Source: RUG12395 sp045541735 (GTDB lineage Bacteria; Bacillota; Clostridia; Oscillospirales; CAG-272). Taken from it: DNA of 64,000 nucleotides. Location of the stretch: NCBI GenBank assembly GCA_045541735.1, contig JAZQJQ010000138.1:1-64000 (forward strand). Direction: 5' to 3'. The notes beneath the pieces are model-generated. The model was given only the letters and a program-made list of their open reading frames with translations. It was not told the origin of the DNA and did no database searches. The translations under genes were made by a program, and so were the position numbers. Shown piece by piece: positions 26,901-34,123 of the stretch; position 1 is the stretch's first letter, and every line of letters begins with the position of its first letter.

Positions 26901-28303
26901 GCGCCTTCCTTGGTTATTACGGAAAGATTCTCCACAATGCCGTAATTTTCCGCAAAAATACCGTTTATTATAGCGGAGGTATATACGTCCTTAAGAGCAT
27001 ACCCGCAACCGTCAAAATGCCCGTAAAATTTACCCAGAGATATTATCTCATCCGTAAATATAATATCCTTAGTAAGACGATAGTATGCGCTGTTTCCAAG
27101 CTCCGGTATTGCTCTGAATGCAGCTTCGCTGTCTATCAGGTATGGATTCTCCTTGGTTCCGGCACCCATTGGCCTTGCATAATGGAAGGTGAATACGTTA
27201 CTGTACATTCCGTCCTTATATGCAACCGCCTTTACAGTGGTCGTGCTGCTTATAGTAAAGGGCGATACGTAACACTTGTCGTATATCGTAGGTGTTAAAC
27301 CGTTAAGGGTATAATAAATGCTGACATTCGATACGTCGGAGGAAAGCGATATTGACGTAGTTCCGGTTAACAAAACGTCGGTTTTGGAAGAGGAGACCGT
27401 AGCATTCAATGCGCGCCTTAAAACCGGATATCCGTTATTAACAGCAGAATTTGTATGTGCGACCCACTCGCTGTCGGTGTTGGAATTTTCGCCGTTTAAA
27501 AGAATGACAAAATCAAGGCTCTTCATATACTCGGTCGTTTGGCCGCCAGCGGCGCTGCTTGACTCAACTTCGCTGTTGTAATAAGAGTTCTTGACCGTTC
27601 CGAGAGTAATAGGGTGTTCTTTGCTGGAACCGTACCTGCTGCCGCCGGAAGCAGACACGGAAACAACAGCATAGGAATTCGTAACAGTACCGGAACCGGC
27701 AATTCCTCCCGCCAGATATCCGTCGGGGCAGGAACCGGTCACAGAACCGAAAGCTGCGCAGTTAACGATCGTTCCGGAGTTATATCCCGCAACGATACCC
27801 GTACCTCCGCAGCCGTATGACGAGTCTTTACCGCAGGAATTGTTTATCGTGCCGGTTACTATGACACCGCTTATGGTTCCATAATTAGAACACGCCAAAA
27901 CACCGGTACCTTGATATGATGAAACCGCATTCTCCATCGCTACCGTGTTTGTATAGTAAAAATTCTTCAACACGCCCTTGTTTGATGAGCAGAAATACGT
28001 TTGAGCTGTGATCTTATGAAAATCACCGTCGAGGGTAACGTTCAAGGTTCCGGGAACGTATGAAGAGCCAAGGGTGATATCCTTATCCAGCTTTATGTAA
28101 GTTCCCTCCGTGTTATACGAGCTTAATACGGAAATGAGCTCCGCACCCGTAGAAACTACGTACGGGTCTGACTCCGTACCCGTTCCCTCATAAGTTGCAG
28201 CATACGCAACCACGGTGAAAAACGGAAACATAGTAATTACCATAACGTAAGACAGAACTACGGAAATTACCCTTTTAAATAATTCCTTAAACAATGTTTT
28301 CAT
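20957..28303 (-). CDS. Giant secreted leucine-rich-repeat surface protein, 2448 aa
   Basis: Signal peptide (about residues 1-35, ending FTVVAYAA). Then GLUG/pectin-lyase-like beta-helix stretches around a chitobiase-C-like unit (ISIYYTLNG-type, about 300-375 and 380-650). A BspA-type LRR_5 block follows at about 757-1335 (repeats such as AFSGCSALTSISIP). Two Cys-rich H-W-D-G repeats (about 1362-1447) precede a CUB-like domain (about 1450-1570), eight more H-W-D-G repeats (about 1607-1870) and a second LRR_5 block (about 1875-2140). Two related domains end the protein (about 2150-2448). No LPxTG anchor or terminal membrane helix is seen. The start overlaps the CotH gene stop by 4 bases. BspA-type LRRs bind host or bacterial ligands; the role here is unknown. 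Confidence 0.9.
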   Translation of the reverse strand: MKTLFKELFKRVISVVLSYVMVITMFPFFTVVAYAATYEGTGTESDPYVVSTGAELISVLSSYNTEGTYIKLDKDITLGSSYVPGTLNVTLDGDFHKITAQTYFCSSNKGVLKNFYYTNTVAMENAVSSYQGTGVLACSNYGTISGVIVTGTINNSCGKDSSYGCGGTGIVAGYNSGTIVNCAAFGSVTGSCPDGYLAGGIAGSGTVTNSYAVVSVSASGGSRYGSSKEHPITLGTVKNSYYNSEVESSSAAGGQTTEYMKSLDFVILLNGENSNTDSEWVAHTNSAVNNGYPVLRRALNATVSSSKTDVLLTGTTSISLSSDVSNVSIYYTLNGLTPTIYDKCYVSPFTISSTTTVKAVAYKDGMYSNVFTFHYARPMGAGTKENPYLIDSEAAFRAIPELGNSAYYRLTKDIIFTDEIISLGKFYGHFDGCGYALKDVYTSAIINGIFAENYGIVENLSVITKEGAELVAEAGIARINHGVIYNCTFEGGVNSRSSYDSIGVIAGTNHGRVEKCSADGYLRADTAARAGGVIGDNRGTVKYCDFNGYVEVFAAYMSSSDTNGYQGYVAGFVGKNTGTIYYSNVTATSVHSSSKNYCGVSVGAFVGNYINTPPTGIYDCTADVGSVSYTYSYTEWGTNTTNRYVGETTGNPIPVAHTHDFSCEIAPPICGDLRYAVCTCSCGISFNTTDWYDDYRNQFHNIVENGQTEPTQTADGTKYYKCTLCSYTETEPIHVWDEGVIADTNKKTFTCVHCGTVETQSVSNVYCGVLGDLIWELDPESGLLVISGSGEMNSLSSSSGWLEYESYIKAVKIESGVTSIGYRAFDGCSNLTSISIPDSVTSIGAGAFDGCSSLTVISIPENVTSIGDYAFRGCSSLVRISIPEGVTSIGSIAFSGCSALTSISIPSGLTVLGADAFNGCASLNYNVYNNGRYLGDATNPYLVLIGVLNTGAEEFVISENTRFIYDKAFLGCSALLSIVIPGGVTSIGASAFSGCTALTAITMADSVTSIGSNAFYGCSALSHINIPSGITSIASGTFTNCKSLTEIEIPNTVTSIGSSAFSGCSALTSVTVPDTVTSIGSGAFAGCSGLTSITLPFVGTFAFRSYSSYDTLFGYIFGTTSYTGGVATTQYYSSSSARTYYIPESLTSVTVTGGEILYGAFYGCSNLTSVILGKDVTSVGSHAFSGCSSLQSLTVPFVGTSGTATSASASTLFGYIFGTKSYTGGVSTKQSYSSSSTTYYIPSSLTSVTVTGGKLLYGAFYNCNNLVNVTLAEGVTDIGQYAFYYCSKLKEVVLPNSLSSIATYAIYSCSALSKIVYCGTADEWGSVSKGSSWKYSCNSASVSYHNYQFTSLGEANHTGSCLVCGDYVESAPHSWKGSVTTQPTHSTEGVKTFTCACGETYTEPVAVIPHTWDDGVITTEPTCFTEGVKTFTCACGATKEEPVEPIGHHYVQFGSRVEATLYTIENDKAYPFRLSSGLYTSTNKAHSTTSTFTINVEHNCEIEIAYYVSSESGWDKLIICKNGVSVDTISGNTTETSRSISVSAGDIITIQYKKDGSGASGQDEAYFKILTEALGIIDTVQLIPTDEIDATCTQPVICSGCDAEVKPVIPHDWDEGVITTAPTHMTEGVKTYTCSCGATSTGPADKLAEHEWDDGLITVRPTHTTEGERTFNCVCGEFKTEPVAKLTTHIWDDGVITTEPTHTSEGVKTFNCICGEIKTEAVAKLTDHEWDDGVVTTEPTHTAEGVKTFTCSCGDTKTEAVAKLADHEWDDGVVTTEPTHTAEGVKTYTCICGDTRTEAVEKLAGHEWDEGTVTTEPTHTSLGEKLFTCACGETRTETLDKLPDHEWDDGVVVGENTKEYTCTGCFETKTDVAIGGYCGLLDGLVWELDSATGRLVISGTGDMQNFANASTAWLAYKAEIRSVVIESGVTGIGNRAFYYCTALTDIEIPEGITRIGNNVFMYCSSLANIELPTSLTSIGNSAFSKCSALTMIELPVNVATLGIGVFADSTNLSNIYATDGNTAYVDVNGVLFTKDMNTLVSYPAGKTETSYAVPSGVTMIGDYAFEYCTALTSVTLPNSVEYIGYYAFRYCTGLNTVTVYNKDAAFDLDVFYKASADLTIQGVADSTAESYANENGHSFSTITLPGIKFLSASLSLYNDIAVNFKANKEVMDAAGFTDAYAVFEFNGNTYTVRDYTVETMMVSGVETEVYVFAFKNLTPDRMNDTITATLHAAFNGEDHASNSVSYSVAKYCYNQLKKCTEKTALATVCVDLLNYGSATQEYTGYRTDALANADLTDAQKAWGTQDTREFKNVTDRVDAPAVETAKWKSAALKLRENITVEMKFEAADITGLYVEVEMYGHTYRIDEFGYDETYGWYVVEFDKFSATHMSEIIKATVRDADGNAVSKVLTYSVESYAYKKQNDDVIGDLVKAMMKYGDAAIAYGAEQN
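22690..23490 (-). repeat. Array of eight near-identical ~111-base coding repeats
   Basis: Consecutive units of about 37-39 codons in the giant protein, each with H-x-W-D-[DE]-G, T-x-P-T, G-x-K-x-[FY] and C-x-C-G followed by T-E-x-V. The four central copies are the most alike at DNA level (AACACCGTCATCCCATTC recurs). Two diverged copies lie at about 23960-24190. Recombination between units would change copy number. Confidence 0.85.
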
Positions 28304-29733
28304 TTTACTGCATCTCCACTGTTAAAATTATATATTAACGAGTCTAAAAGCTCGCATCTGGCTGTTAAAAAGTCCGTTATCTGCTTTATTTGATCTACGC
28401 TTGCATTCGGCGCATCCGGGTAAAGCGTTGTTTCGTATTCATAGCATTCAAACGGAATGGACGAAATAAACTCACTGTACCGCGCAATAAGCTTTTCGGT
28501 AGCTAAGATATCCGACCTAAGCTCAGTATATCTTAGTTTAAAGCGCTCCGTATAGTTATTAAGTATTCTGTCCCACAGTAGGTTGTCCGTTCCCGAGGAG
28601 ATCCTTCCCTCCTCCGTAACCGAAGGTAACGAGAAGTCGAACGGTAGATACCCGCTTCCGTCGAACACCAGTCCGCAGGCAGTGTCAAGATCATACAAAT
28701 TCGGGATCCAGCGCTCGCCGTCGTAGGTAAGCAGGATCATATTTTTTGAAAAATTATCCGTTAGACCCAAAACGTAAGCTGTGATCAAATAGTCAATTGC
28801 CGCATCAACGTCAAGATGCTTTTCTATGCCCTCGGTAAAACTATCTCCGTCGTTTTCCATTACAAAACCGATAAGCCTATCCAAGCTGATATAAGGAGCT
28901 TCGGAGCTTTCATCGTAAGCATATTCAAGATCAAAAACTGCGGCTTTATCCTCTTCTGTCATCAACGACCTGAAGTTTGCGGCATCGGATCCGATGCTGT
29001 TTATTACGAACATCGCTTCGTTTTTATCATCAGCAATATCATAAGTAGAGTTATCCTTGGGAATATTGAAGGTGTACAGTCCCTGATATCTTCCGTTGAT
29101 GAACAAGGCAACGGGAAATCCGTCAAGCCCGCCGGCAAATTCCAATCGCGCAATGTTATTATCAAGTTTTTTTCTGCTTAAAACCACGTCGCTCCAGATA
29201 TTAGAAGAAACGATGTTTCTTGCACTGCTAAAGTCTATGTAATTCGCTTTTAAGTAATATTTATGGGTTGCATCCCATCCGTTTATGGAAACGTCGTTTT
29301 TTTCGTGCTTCTGATCGCTTTTATAAAACTGAAGCGTGTAATTTTTCTTATCAAAGAGTATCGAGGTATGTCCCTGATACCTAACGTTAACGTGAGACTC
29401 AAATACGGTATCGCTATCGTAATACTTAGCATACAGCATAACCGCGGAGTCTTTGGCTATTCCGTCGATATTGCCGTCCAAATAAAGCTGCGGCAGTTTG
29501 ACCGTTGCGTTGACCGTTTCGGTTATTTCAAAATGGCATTTTACGCAATGCTTCACCTTTTCTCCGGGTCTGAAATCAGAGGGAGCAACCGTTTCCTTGA
29601 ACTCCGAAAATGAGTGCTCGCATTCGGCATCCTTATGATCCGACAAAACGGGGGCGAGCAAAACAGTACCCGATATCAATAACAGCAACGTTACAAAAGA
29701 AACGACGTTACCGAGTTTATCGTGCTTTTTCAT
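28300..29733 (-). CDS. CotH-like extracytoplasmic protein kinase
   Basis: 477-residue CotH-family protein. CotH proteins are atypical kinases that phosphorylate spore-coat or secreted proteins. A membrane segment (VVSFVTLLLLISGTVLLAPV) near the N-terminus places the catalytic part outside. A Cys-rich module follows (CEHSFSEFKET, then PGEKVKHCVKCHFEITETV), resembling the H-W-D-G repeats of the downstream giant protein. Kinase-core marks are VRYQGHTSILFDKKNYTLQF, FINGRYQGLYTFNIPKD, TDNFSKNMILLTYDGERW and NLYDLDTACGLVF. The start at 29733 has GGGAGGG 6 bases upstream; an upstream ATG at 29784 does not. It overlaps the giant gene by ATGA, so the two are made together. Confidence 0.9.
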   Translation of the reverse strand: MKKHDKLGNVVSFVTLLLLISGTVLLAPVLSDHKDAECEHSFSEFKETVAPSDFRPGEKVKHCVKCHFEITETVNATVKLPQLYLDGNIDGIAKDSAVMLYAKYYDSDTVFESHVNVRYQGHTSILFDKKNYTLQFYKSDQKHEKNDVSINGWDATHKYYLKANYIDFSSARNIVSSNIWSDVVLSRKKLDNNIARLEFAGGLDGFPVALFINGRYQGLYTFNIPKDNSTYDIADDKNEAMFVINSIGSDAANFRSLMTEEDKAAVFDLEYAYDESSEAPYISLDRLIGFVMENDGDSFTEGIEKHLDVDAAIDYLITAYVLGLTDNFSKNMILLTYDGERWIPNLYDLDTACGLVFDGSGYLPFDFSLPSVTEEGRISSGTDNLLWDRILNNYTERFKLRYTELRSDILATEKLIARYSEFISSIPFECYEYETTLYPDAPNASVDQIKQITDFLTARCELLDSLIYNFNSGDAVK

Positions 29734-29774
29734 ATTACCCTCCCATCTTAATCGTATAATACTCCATATTATAT

Positions 29775-29803
29775 ATAATATCAACCTAAATTTATTTAGT
29801 CAA
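29775..29803 (-). promoter_or_regulatory. Promoter of the CotH/surface protein operon
   Basis: On the minus strand TTGACT (29798-29803), 17 bases, TATTAT (29775-29780), about 42 bases before the CotH ATG at 29733. No other promoter is needed for the two genes. Confidence 0.7.
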
Positions 29804-29846
29804 GCGATTAAAAAAAAATATACAGTTGAACAAGCTAAAAACATGA

Positions 29847-29880
29847 AAAAAGGCTCTGTTTCCAACACGGCACAGAGCCT
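29847..29880 (-). terminator. Terminator of the Leu T-box operon
   Basis: 9-base-pair stem (AGGCTCTGT / ACAGAGCCT) with a 12-base loop, followed on the minus strand by TTTTTTC. It lies just after the stop of the TIM/acyl-CoA synthetase fusion at 29887. Confidence 0.85.
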
Positions 29881-29886
29881 TTTAAC

Positions 29887-32346
29887 TCACTTTTTAAGTC
29901 CGAGTCTTTCAACAGACTCGTCGCGCATCTTGTATTTAAGTATCTTGCCTGCGGCATTCATCGGGAATTCATTTACAAAGATGAAGTAGCGCGGTACCTT
30001 ATGGCGCGCAATGGATGCATTTCCGTACTCCTTCATCTCCGCTTCATCCGCAGTCTCTCCCTTATGAAGAATCACCCAAGCACAGCATTCCTCGCCGTAT
30101 CTTTCATCCGGCACGCCGACAACCTGTACGTCGCGCACTTTGGGATTGGTAAGATAGAACTCCTCTATCTCGCGTGGATAGAGATTCTCTCCTCCGCGGA
30201 TTATCATATCTTTGAGACGTCCCGTTACCTTGTAGTATCCATCGGGAGTGCGGCAGCAAATATCTCCCGAATGGAGCCAGCCGTCCTCGTCGATAGCCTG
30301 AGCGGTAGCCTCGGGCATCTTATAATAACCCTTCATGATGTTGAATCCGCGCGCAACGAATTCTCCGCTCTCTCCATCCGGAAGCTCCAATCCTGTCTCG
30401 GGGTCGATGATCTTACATTCAACACCGGGGAAAGCGCTTCCGACGGTCTCAACGCGATGGTCGAGGTCCTCGTTGACCTCACCCATTGTACATCCGGGCG
30501 ATGCCTCGGTCTGTCCGTACACGGAGATTATCTCGCGCATATTCATCTCAACGGAAGCACGGCGCATAAGGTCTGCGGGGCAGTTAGCGCCTGCCATAAT
30601 GCCCGTGCGCATATAGGAAAAGTCTGTTTTTGCAAAATCTGCGTGGTTGAACATGGCGATAAACATCGTGGGTACGCCGTTAAAGCATGTAATATGCTCG
30701 TCGTTTACGCACGCAAGTGACGACTTCGGCGAAAAGTACGGAATGGGGCAAAGCGTTCCTCCGTGTGTCATCATCGACGTCATAGAAAGAACCATTCCAA
30801 AGCAATGGAACATAGGAACCTGTATCATCATTCTGTCAGCAGTGGAGAGGTCCATTCTGTCGCCGATGGTTTTGCCGTTGTTTACTATGTTACGGTGTGT
30901 AAGCATAACACCTTTGGGAAATCCGGTGGTACCCGAGGTATACTGCATATTGCAAACGTCATCGGGCTTTACAAGCGATGCACGGCGGCGGACTTCTTCC
31001 ATAGGAACCATTGCGGAACGCGCAAGCATCTGCTCGTAGGTAAGGCATCCCTGCATAGAGAATCCGACTGTCACGACGTTGCGCAGGAAAGGAAGATTCT
31101 TGGAGTACAAAGGTTCTCCGGGAGAGAGCGAATCAAGCTCGGGGCAAAGCTCATGTACGATCTCCTTGTAATTAATATCCTTGCAGTACTCTATCATAAC
31201 GAGGGTATGAGTATCCGACTGCTTTAACAGATATTCGATCTCGTGGATCTTATACGCTGTGTTGACCGTCACAAGAACAGCGCCAATCTTTGTAGTCGCC
31301 CAGAAGGTAATAAACCACTCGGGAACGTTAGTCGCCCATACTGCAACGTGGTCGCCCGCCTTAACTCCGAGCGAGATAAGCGCGGCAGCGCACTCATCGA
31401 CGTCTCGCCTGAACTGAGTATACGTTCTTGTATAATCAAGCGTGGGATATTTAAAAGCGTACTGATCGGGATACTTTTCAGCCATTGTATCAAGTACGTC
31501 CGCAAAGGTAGCATCAATAACGTCGTACTTTTTCCAAACGAAGGTTCCGGTTTTTGCTCGGTTATAATATACGCGGTCGTAATTGCCTTTTTTCCTGCCG
31601 AGGCCTGAAACATAGTTTGCAAAATGAGTGAGAACGATATCCGCGTCGTTTATCTCTTCATTCCACGCGGCACAGATAAATCCATCGTAATTAAGAGAAG
31701 AGAGAGCGTTAATAAGCTTCTCTACGGGAAGCTCACCCTCGCCGATAAGCACGGTCTTTCCGTCCTTCATATCACCGAGGCGAACGTATTTGATATAAGC
31801 ACCAAGGGTCTTTATTGTAGTTTCCGCAGTTTCTCCGGCGTAGAAATACGTGCCCCTTACGTTCCAGGAAACACCGATAGCGGCAGAAGAAAAGTAATTG
31901 ATAAGCTCTATTATATTCTCGGTATTTGCAAGGTAGCCAACGGTCTCAAAGAGAATACGAACACCGCTCTTTTCTGCACACTTTATAGCGCTTTCAAGCT
32001 TTTCGTTAAGTATATCGCGGCTTACTTCCCTTTCAATGCGTACGATGACGTCCTCAACTCCGGACGATGCCGCCATATCAACGTATTTAACGAGAACGTC
32101 GGAGCTTGCCTCCCCGTTATCGAGAGAAACGGGATAATGCAATGCAGAAACGGCAAGGTCGCGGTTAAAGAGTTTTCTTTTAGAATCTGCAACGCGGTCG
32201 CGGCGAAGAACGCTGTCGTGATGCTGAAAGCGTTCCTTTAACGCATCATATATTTCAAAGCCGGAAAAACCGTAATCATAGGCATATCGGCAAGTGTCAA
32301 GGAACGAGGCACGAGAAACGTGCTTCGTTGAAAACACGATTTTCAT
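29887..32346 (-). CDS. TIM-barrel (sugar-phosphate isomerase-like) / AMP-forming acyl-CoA synthetase fusion
   Basis: 819-residue two-domain protein. Residues 1 to about 255 resemble xylose-isomerase-like TIM barrels (YDYGFSGFEIYDALK, GVRILFETVGYL, IKYVRLGDMKDGK, NYDGFICAAWNEE). Residues about 275-819 are a full AMP-dependent synthetase: P-loop MQYTSGTTGFPKGVMLTH, VPMFHCFGMV, VYGQTEASPGC, GWLHSGDICCR, GRLKDMIIRGGENLYPREIE, and the adenylating Lys in MNAAGKILKYKMRD. It resembles medium/long-chain fatty-acid CoA ligases. It follows the LeuA-like gene by 1 base, under the same Leu T-box. Both halves look intact; their shared substrate is unknown, with a leucine-derived or branched acid a guess from context. 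Confidence 0.9.
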   Translation of the reverse strand: MKIVFSTKHVSRASFLDTCRYAYDYGFSGFEIYDALKERFQHHDSVLRRDRVADSKRKLFNRDLAVSALHYPVSLDNGEASSDVLVKYVDMAASSGVEDVIVRIEREVSRDILNEKLESAIKCAEKSGVRILFETVGYLANTENIIELINYFSSAAIGVSWNVRGTYFYAGETAETTIKTLGAYIKYVRLGDMKDGKTVLIGEGELPVEKLINALSSLNYDGFICAAWNEEINDADIVLTHFANYVSGLGRKKGNYDRVYYNRAKTGTFVWKKYDVIDATFADVLDTMAEKYPDQYAFKYPTLDYTRTYTQFRRDVDECAAALISLGVKAGDHVAVWATNVPEWFITFWATTKIGAVLVTVNTAYKIHEIEYLLKQSDTHTLVMIEYCKDINYKEIVHELCPELDSLSPGEPLYSKNLPFLRNVVTVGFSMQGCLTYEQMLARSAMVPMEEVRRRASLVKPDDVCNMQYTSGTTGFPKGVMLTHRNIVNNGKTIGDRMDLSTADRMMIQVPMFHCFGMVLSMTSMMTHGGTLCPIPYFSPKSSLACVNDEHITCFNGVPTMFIAMFNHADFAKTDFSYMRTGIMAGANCPADLMRRASVEMNMREIISVYGQTEASPGCTMGEVNEDLDHRVETVGSAFPGVECKIIDPETGLELPDGESGEFVARGFNIMKGYYKMPEATAQAIDEDGWLHSGDICCRTPDGYYKVTGRLKDMIIRGGENLYPREIEEFYLTNPKVRDVQVVGVPDERYGEECCAWVILHKGETADEAEMKEYGNASIARHKVPRYFIFVNEFPMNAAGKILKYKMRDESVERLGLKK

Positions 32347-32347
32347 A

Positions 32348-33736
32348 TTACTCCTCCTCGAACACTATCTTATTGAGTGCATTTATGTATGCTCTGATAC
32401 TTGCGGCAACAATGTCGGTAGAGATACCGTTACCGGAATAAAGCTTACCGTTATTACGCAGGCGGACAAGCGCCGAGCCGAGCGCTTCCTTGCCCTCGGT
32501 TACGGACTGTACCTGAAAGTCATCCAGCTCGTAGTGATAACCCACGCACTGTTCGATAGCGCGGAAAGCGGAATCAATGGGGCCGTCGCCAATACTTACA
32601 CCGGATATCGTCTCGCCGTTGCATTTAAGAGTAACTTGAGACATCGATCCTGTAAGATTACTGCTGTTAGTTGTATAATTATCAAGATGATATGTTGAAG
32701 GAGCCTGCATTGCAGAGCTTGCGATAAGTGCCTCAAGCTCCTTAGCTCCGACTGCATCCTTCTTTTCGCATACCTGGATCAGCGCCTTATGAACGTTTCC
32801 GCAATCGGAATCGGAAAGATCGTAGCCAAGCAGGCTGGCAGCCTGAGCCACTTGCGCTATCGTGCTATCTCCGTCAAGCAGGATCTTCTTCTTTTCGCTT
32901 ACCGCGGAATCGTCCTCGTAAGCCTCATGATTAATACTTGAAAGCATATCATCGATGCTTGCATGGATCTTTGTGTTGTTGAGCTTTGTTTCAGCATCTA
33001 TTCTAGCTCCGCAAACACCGATCGCGTCGCAGATAGCACCGGTTTGCAAAACGTCCTTGCCCGCCATCGCACACTTAACTCCGTCAGCACCGGAGCAAAC
33101 GGCCGCAAGCGCAGATGCAACAGACATATTGATACGGTCCGATACCTGCACGTAAACTGGAATACCTACCGCACTCTTGAGCTTAGCGGCAAGAGATGCT
33201 ATCTCCTCAGGCATTGCTATTCCCGCATCGTCGCACACGTTTACAGCAGTTGCGCCGTTCTCTTCTGCACTCTTAGCAACAGAAACGAGAAAATCAATAT
33301 CCGTGCGCGTAGCGTCAAGCGCAGAAAACTCTACGTCCGCGCAATAAGTTTTAGCAAAAGAAACAAGCTTGGCTATCTTATCGAGCATCTTTTCAGCCTT
33401 TACGTGATAGGTGTACTCCATCTGCACGGTCGAGGTAGGAAGCTCGATCTGGAGACGTGGATGCTTTGCATCTTTGACACATTCCCAAGCATTTGTGATC
33501 TCTTCCTCGCTGAATCCGGCAGGAATGACCACAGCGGCGTTCTGTACGTTCTTCGAAACTGTTTTGTAGATAATTGTATCTTCGCGCAGATTTTTTATGG
33601 GTGCAAGCTCTATCGCATCAACACCGATAGCATCGGCGCAAGCCGCTATCGCTGTTTTTTCACGGAACAGAAGCGCAACTGCCCTATCCTCCGCAAGCTT
33701 TTTAAGCGTAATGTCCGAAACGTAGATCTTTTTCAT
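32348..33736 (-). CDS. LeuA-like protein (2-isopropylmalate synthase homologue) with degenerate active site
   Basis: 462-residue DRE-TIM barrel protein with an intact LeuA regulatory domain (about residues 330-462: VSIGDGPIDSAFRAIEQCVG, ALGSALVRL, YSGNGISTDIVAASIRAYIN). The barrel is recognisable (YVSDITLKKLAED, VEFSALDATRTDIDFL, NGATAVNVCDDAGIAMPEE, NMSVASALAAVCSGADGVKC), but key residues are gone. R-D-G-E-Q after DTTL is K-K-L-A-E, the metal H-x-H-N-D is V-Q-V-S-D, and G-E-R-A-G-N is missing. Metal binding and condensation therefore look lost; a leucine-sensing or scaffold role is an inference. A leucine-type T-box precedes it. It is not a decayed pseudogene: the frame is intact and the regulatory domain conserved. 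Confidence 0.85.
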   Translation of the reverse strand: MKKIYVSDITLKKLAEDRAVALLFREKTAIAACADAIGVDAIELAPIKNLREDTIIYKTVSKNVQNAAVVIPAGFSEEEITNAWECVKDAKHPRLQIELPTSTVQMEYTYHVKAEKMLDKIAKLVSFAKTYCADVEFSALDATRTDIDFLVSVAKSAEENGATAVNVCDDAGIAMPEEIASLAAKLKSAVGIPVYVQVSDRINMSVASALAAVCSGADGVKCAMAGKDVLQTGAICDAIGVCGARIDAETKLNNTKIHASIDDMLSSINHEAYEDDSAVSEKKKILLDGDSTIAQVAQAASLLGYDLSDSDCGNVHKALIQVCEKKDAVGAKELEALIASSAMQAPSTYHLDNYTTNSSNLTGSMSQVTLKCNGETISGVSIGDGPIDSAFRAIEQCVGYHYELDDFQVQSVTEGKEALGSALVRLRNNGKLYSGNGISTDIVAASIRAYINALNKIVFEEE

Positions 33737-33776
33737 TTGTTAGCTCCTTTTATAACAAGATTTAGGGCAAATATCA

Positions 33777-33823
33777 ACAAAAAAACGTTTTCGTCTCCTT
33801 GTTGACTCAAAGAGACGAAAACG
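33777..33823 (-). terminator. T-box-controlled terminator
   Basis: 13-base-pair perfect stem (ACGTTTTCGTCTC / GAGACGAAAACGT) with a 14-base loop, followed on the minus strand by a run of seven T. It is mutually exclusive with the antiterminator formed through the T-box sequence. Confidence 0.9.
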
Positions 33824-34048
33824 TAATCAAATAACATTTCCGCGGTACCACTCTTCTTCATCCAAACGGATGCCCTCAGATGCTATCACATCGCACTCTG
33901 TAACGGGAGTTCCCGTCCGCCCCTACTGCAAGTTCACGGCAGCCGCTCCGCGGTGAGTTCGGCAGATACTTCCCAATGCCTCGCACCAACCGACATCTCT
34001 CACCAGGCGAAGAAATCCGCTTACTATTCCGCATCACTGCGTTTAACT
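33784..34048 (-). ncRNA. T-box leader, leucine-type specifier
   Basis: Untranslated leader of the LeuA-like operon. The antiterminator T-box is AAGAGTGGTACCGCGG (minus strand, 33840-33855). Upstream are stem I elements (GGTTGGTGCGAG apical motif at about 33975-33990) and the specifier region GAACTCACC, where CTC at 33955-33957 reads as a leucine codon. A competing terminator hairpin closes the leader. Uncharged tRNA-Leu should stabilise the antiterminator and switch the operon on. The T-box call is firm; the Leu specificity is read from its usual position after GAA and fits the downstream leuA-like gene. Confidence 0.9.
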
Positions 34049-34054
34049 TATTGC

Positions 34055-34083
34055 ATTGTATCACAACAAAACGGCATTGTCAA
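34055..34083 (-). promoter_or_regulatory. Promoter of the Leu T-box operon
   Basis: On the minus strand TTGACA (34078-34083), 17 bases, TACAAT (34055-34060). Transcription would start near 34048, giving a leader of about 310 bases to the ATG at 33736. Confidence 0.8.
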
Positions 34084-34123
34084 TACTGTTTTTTGAATTT
34101 TCATCAAGACAAACCTGCAGTTA

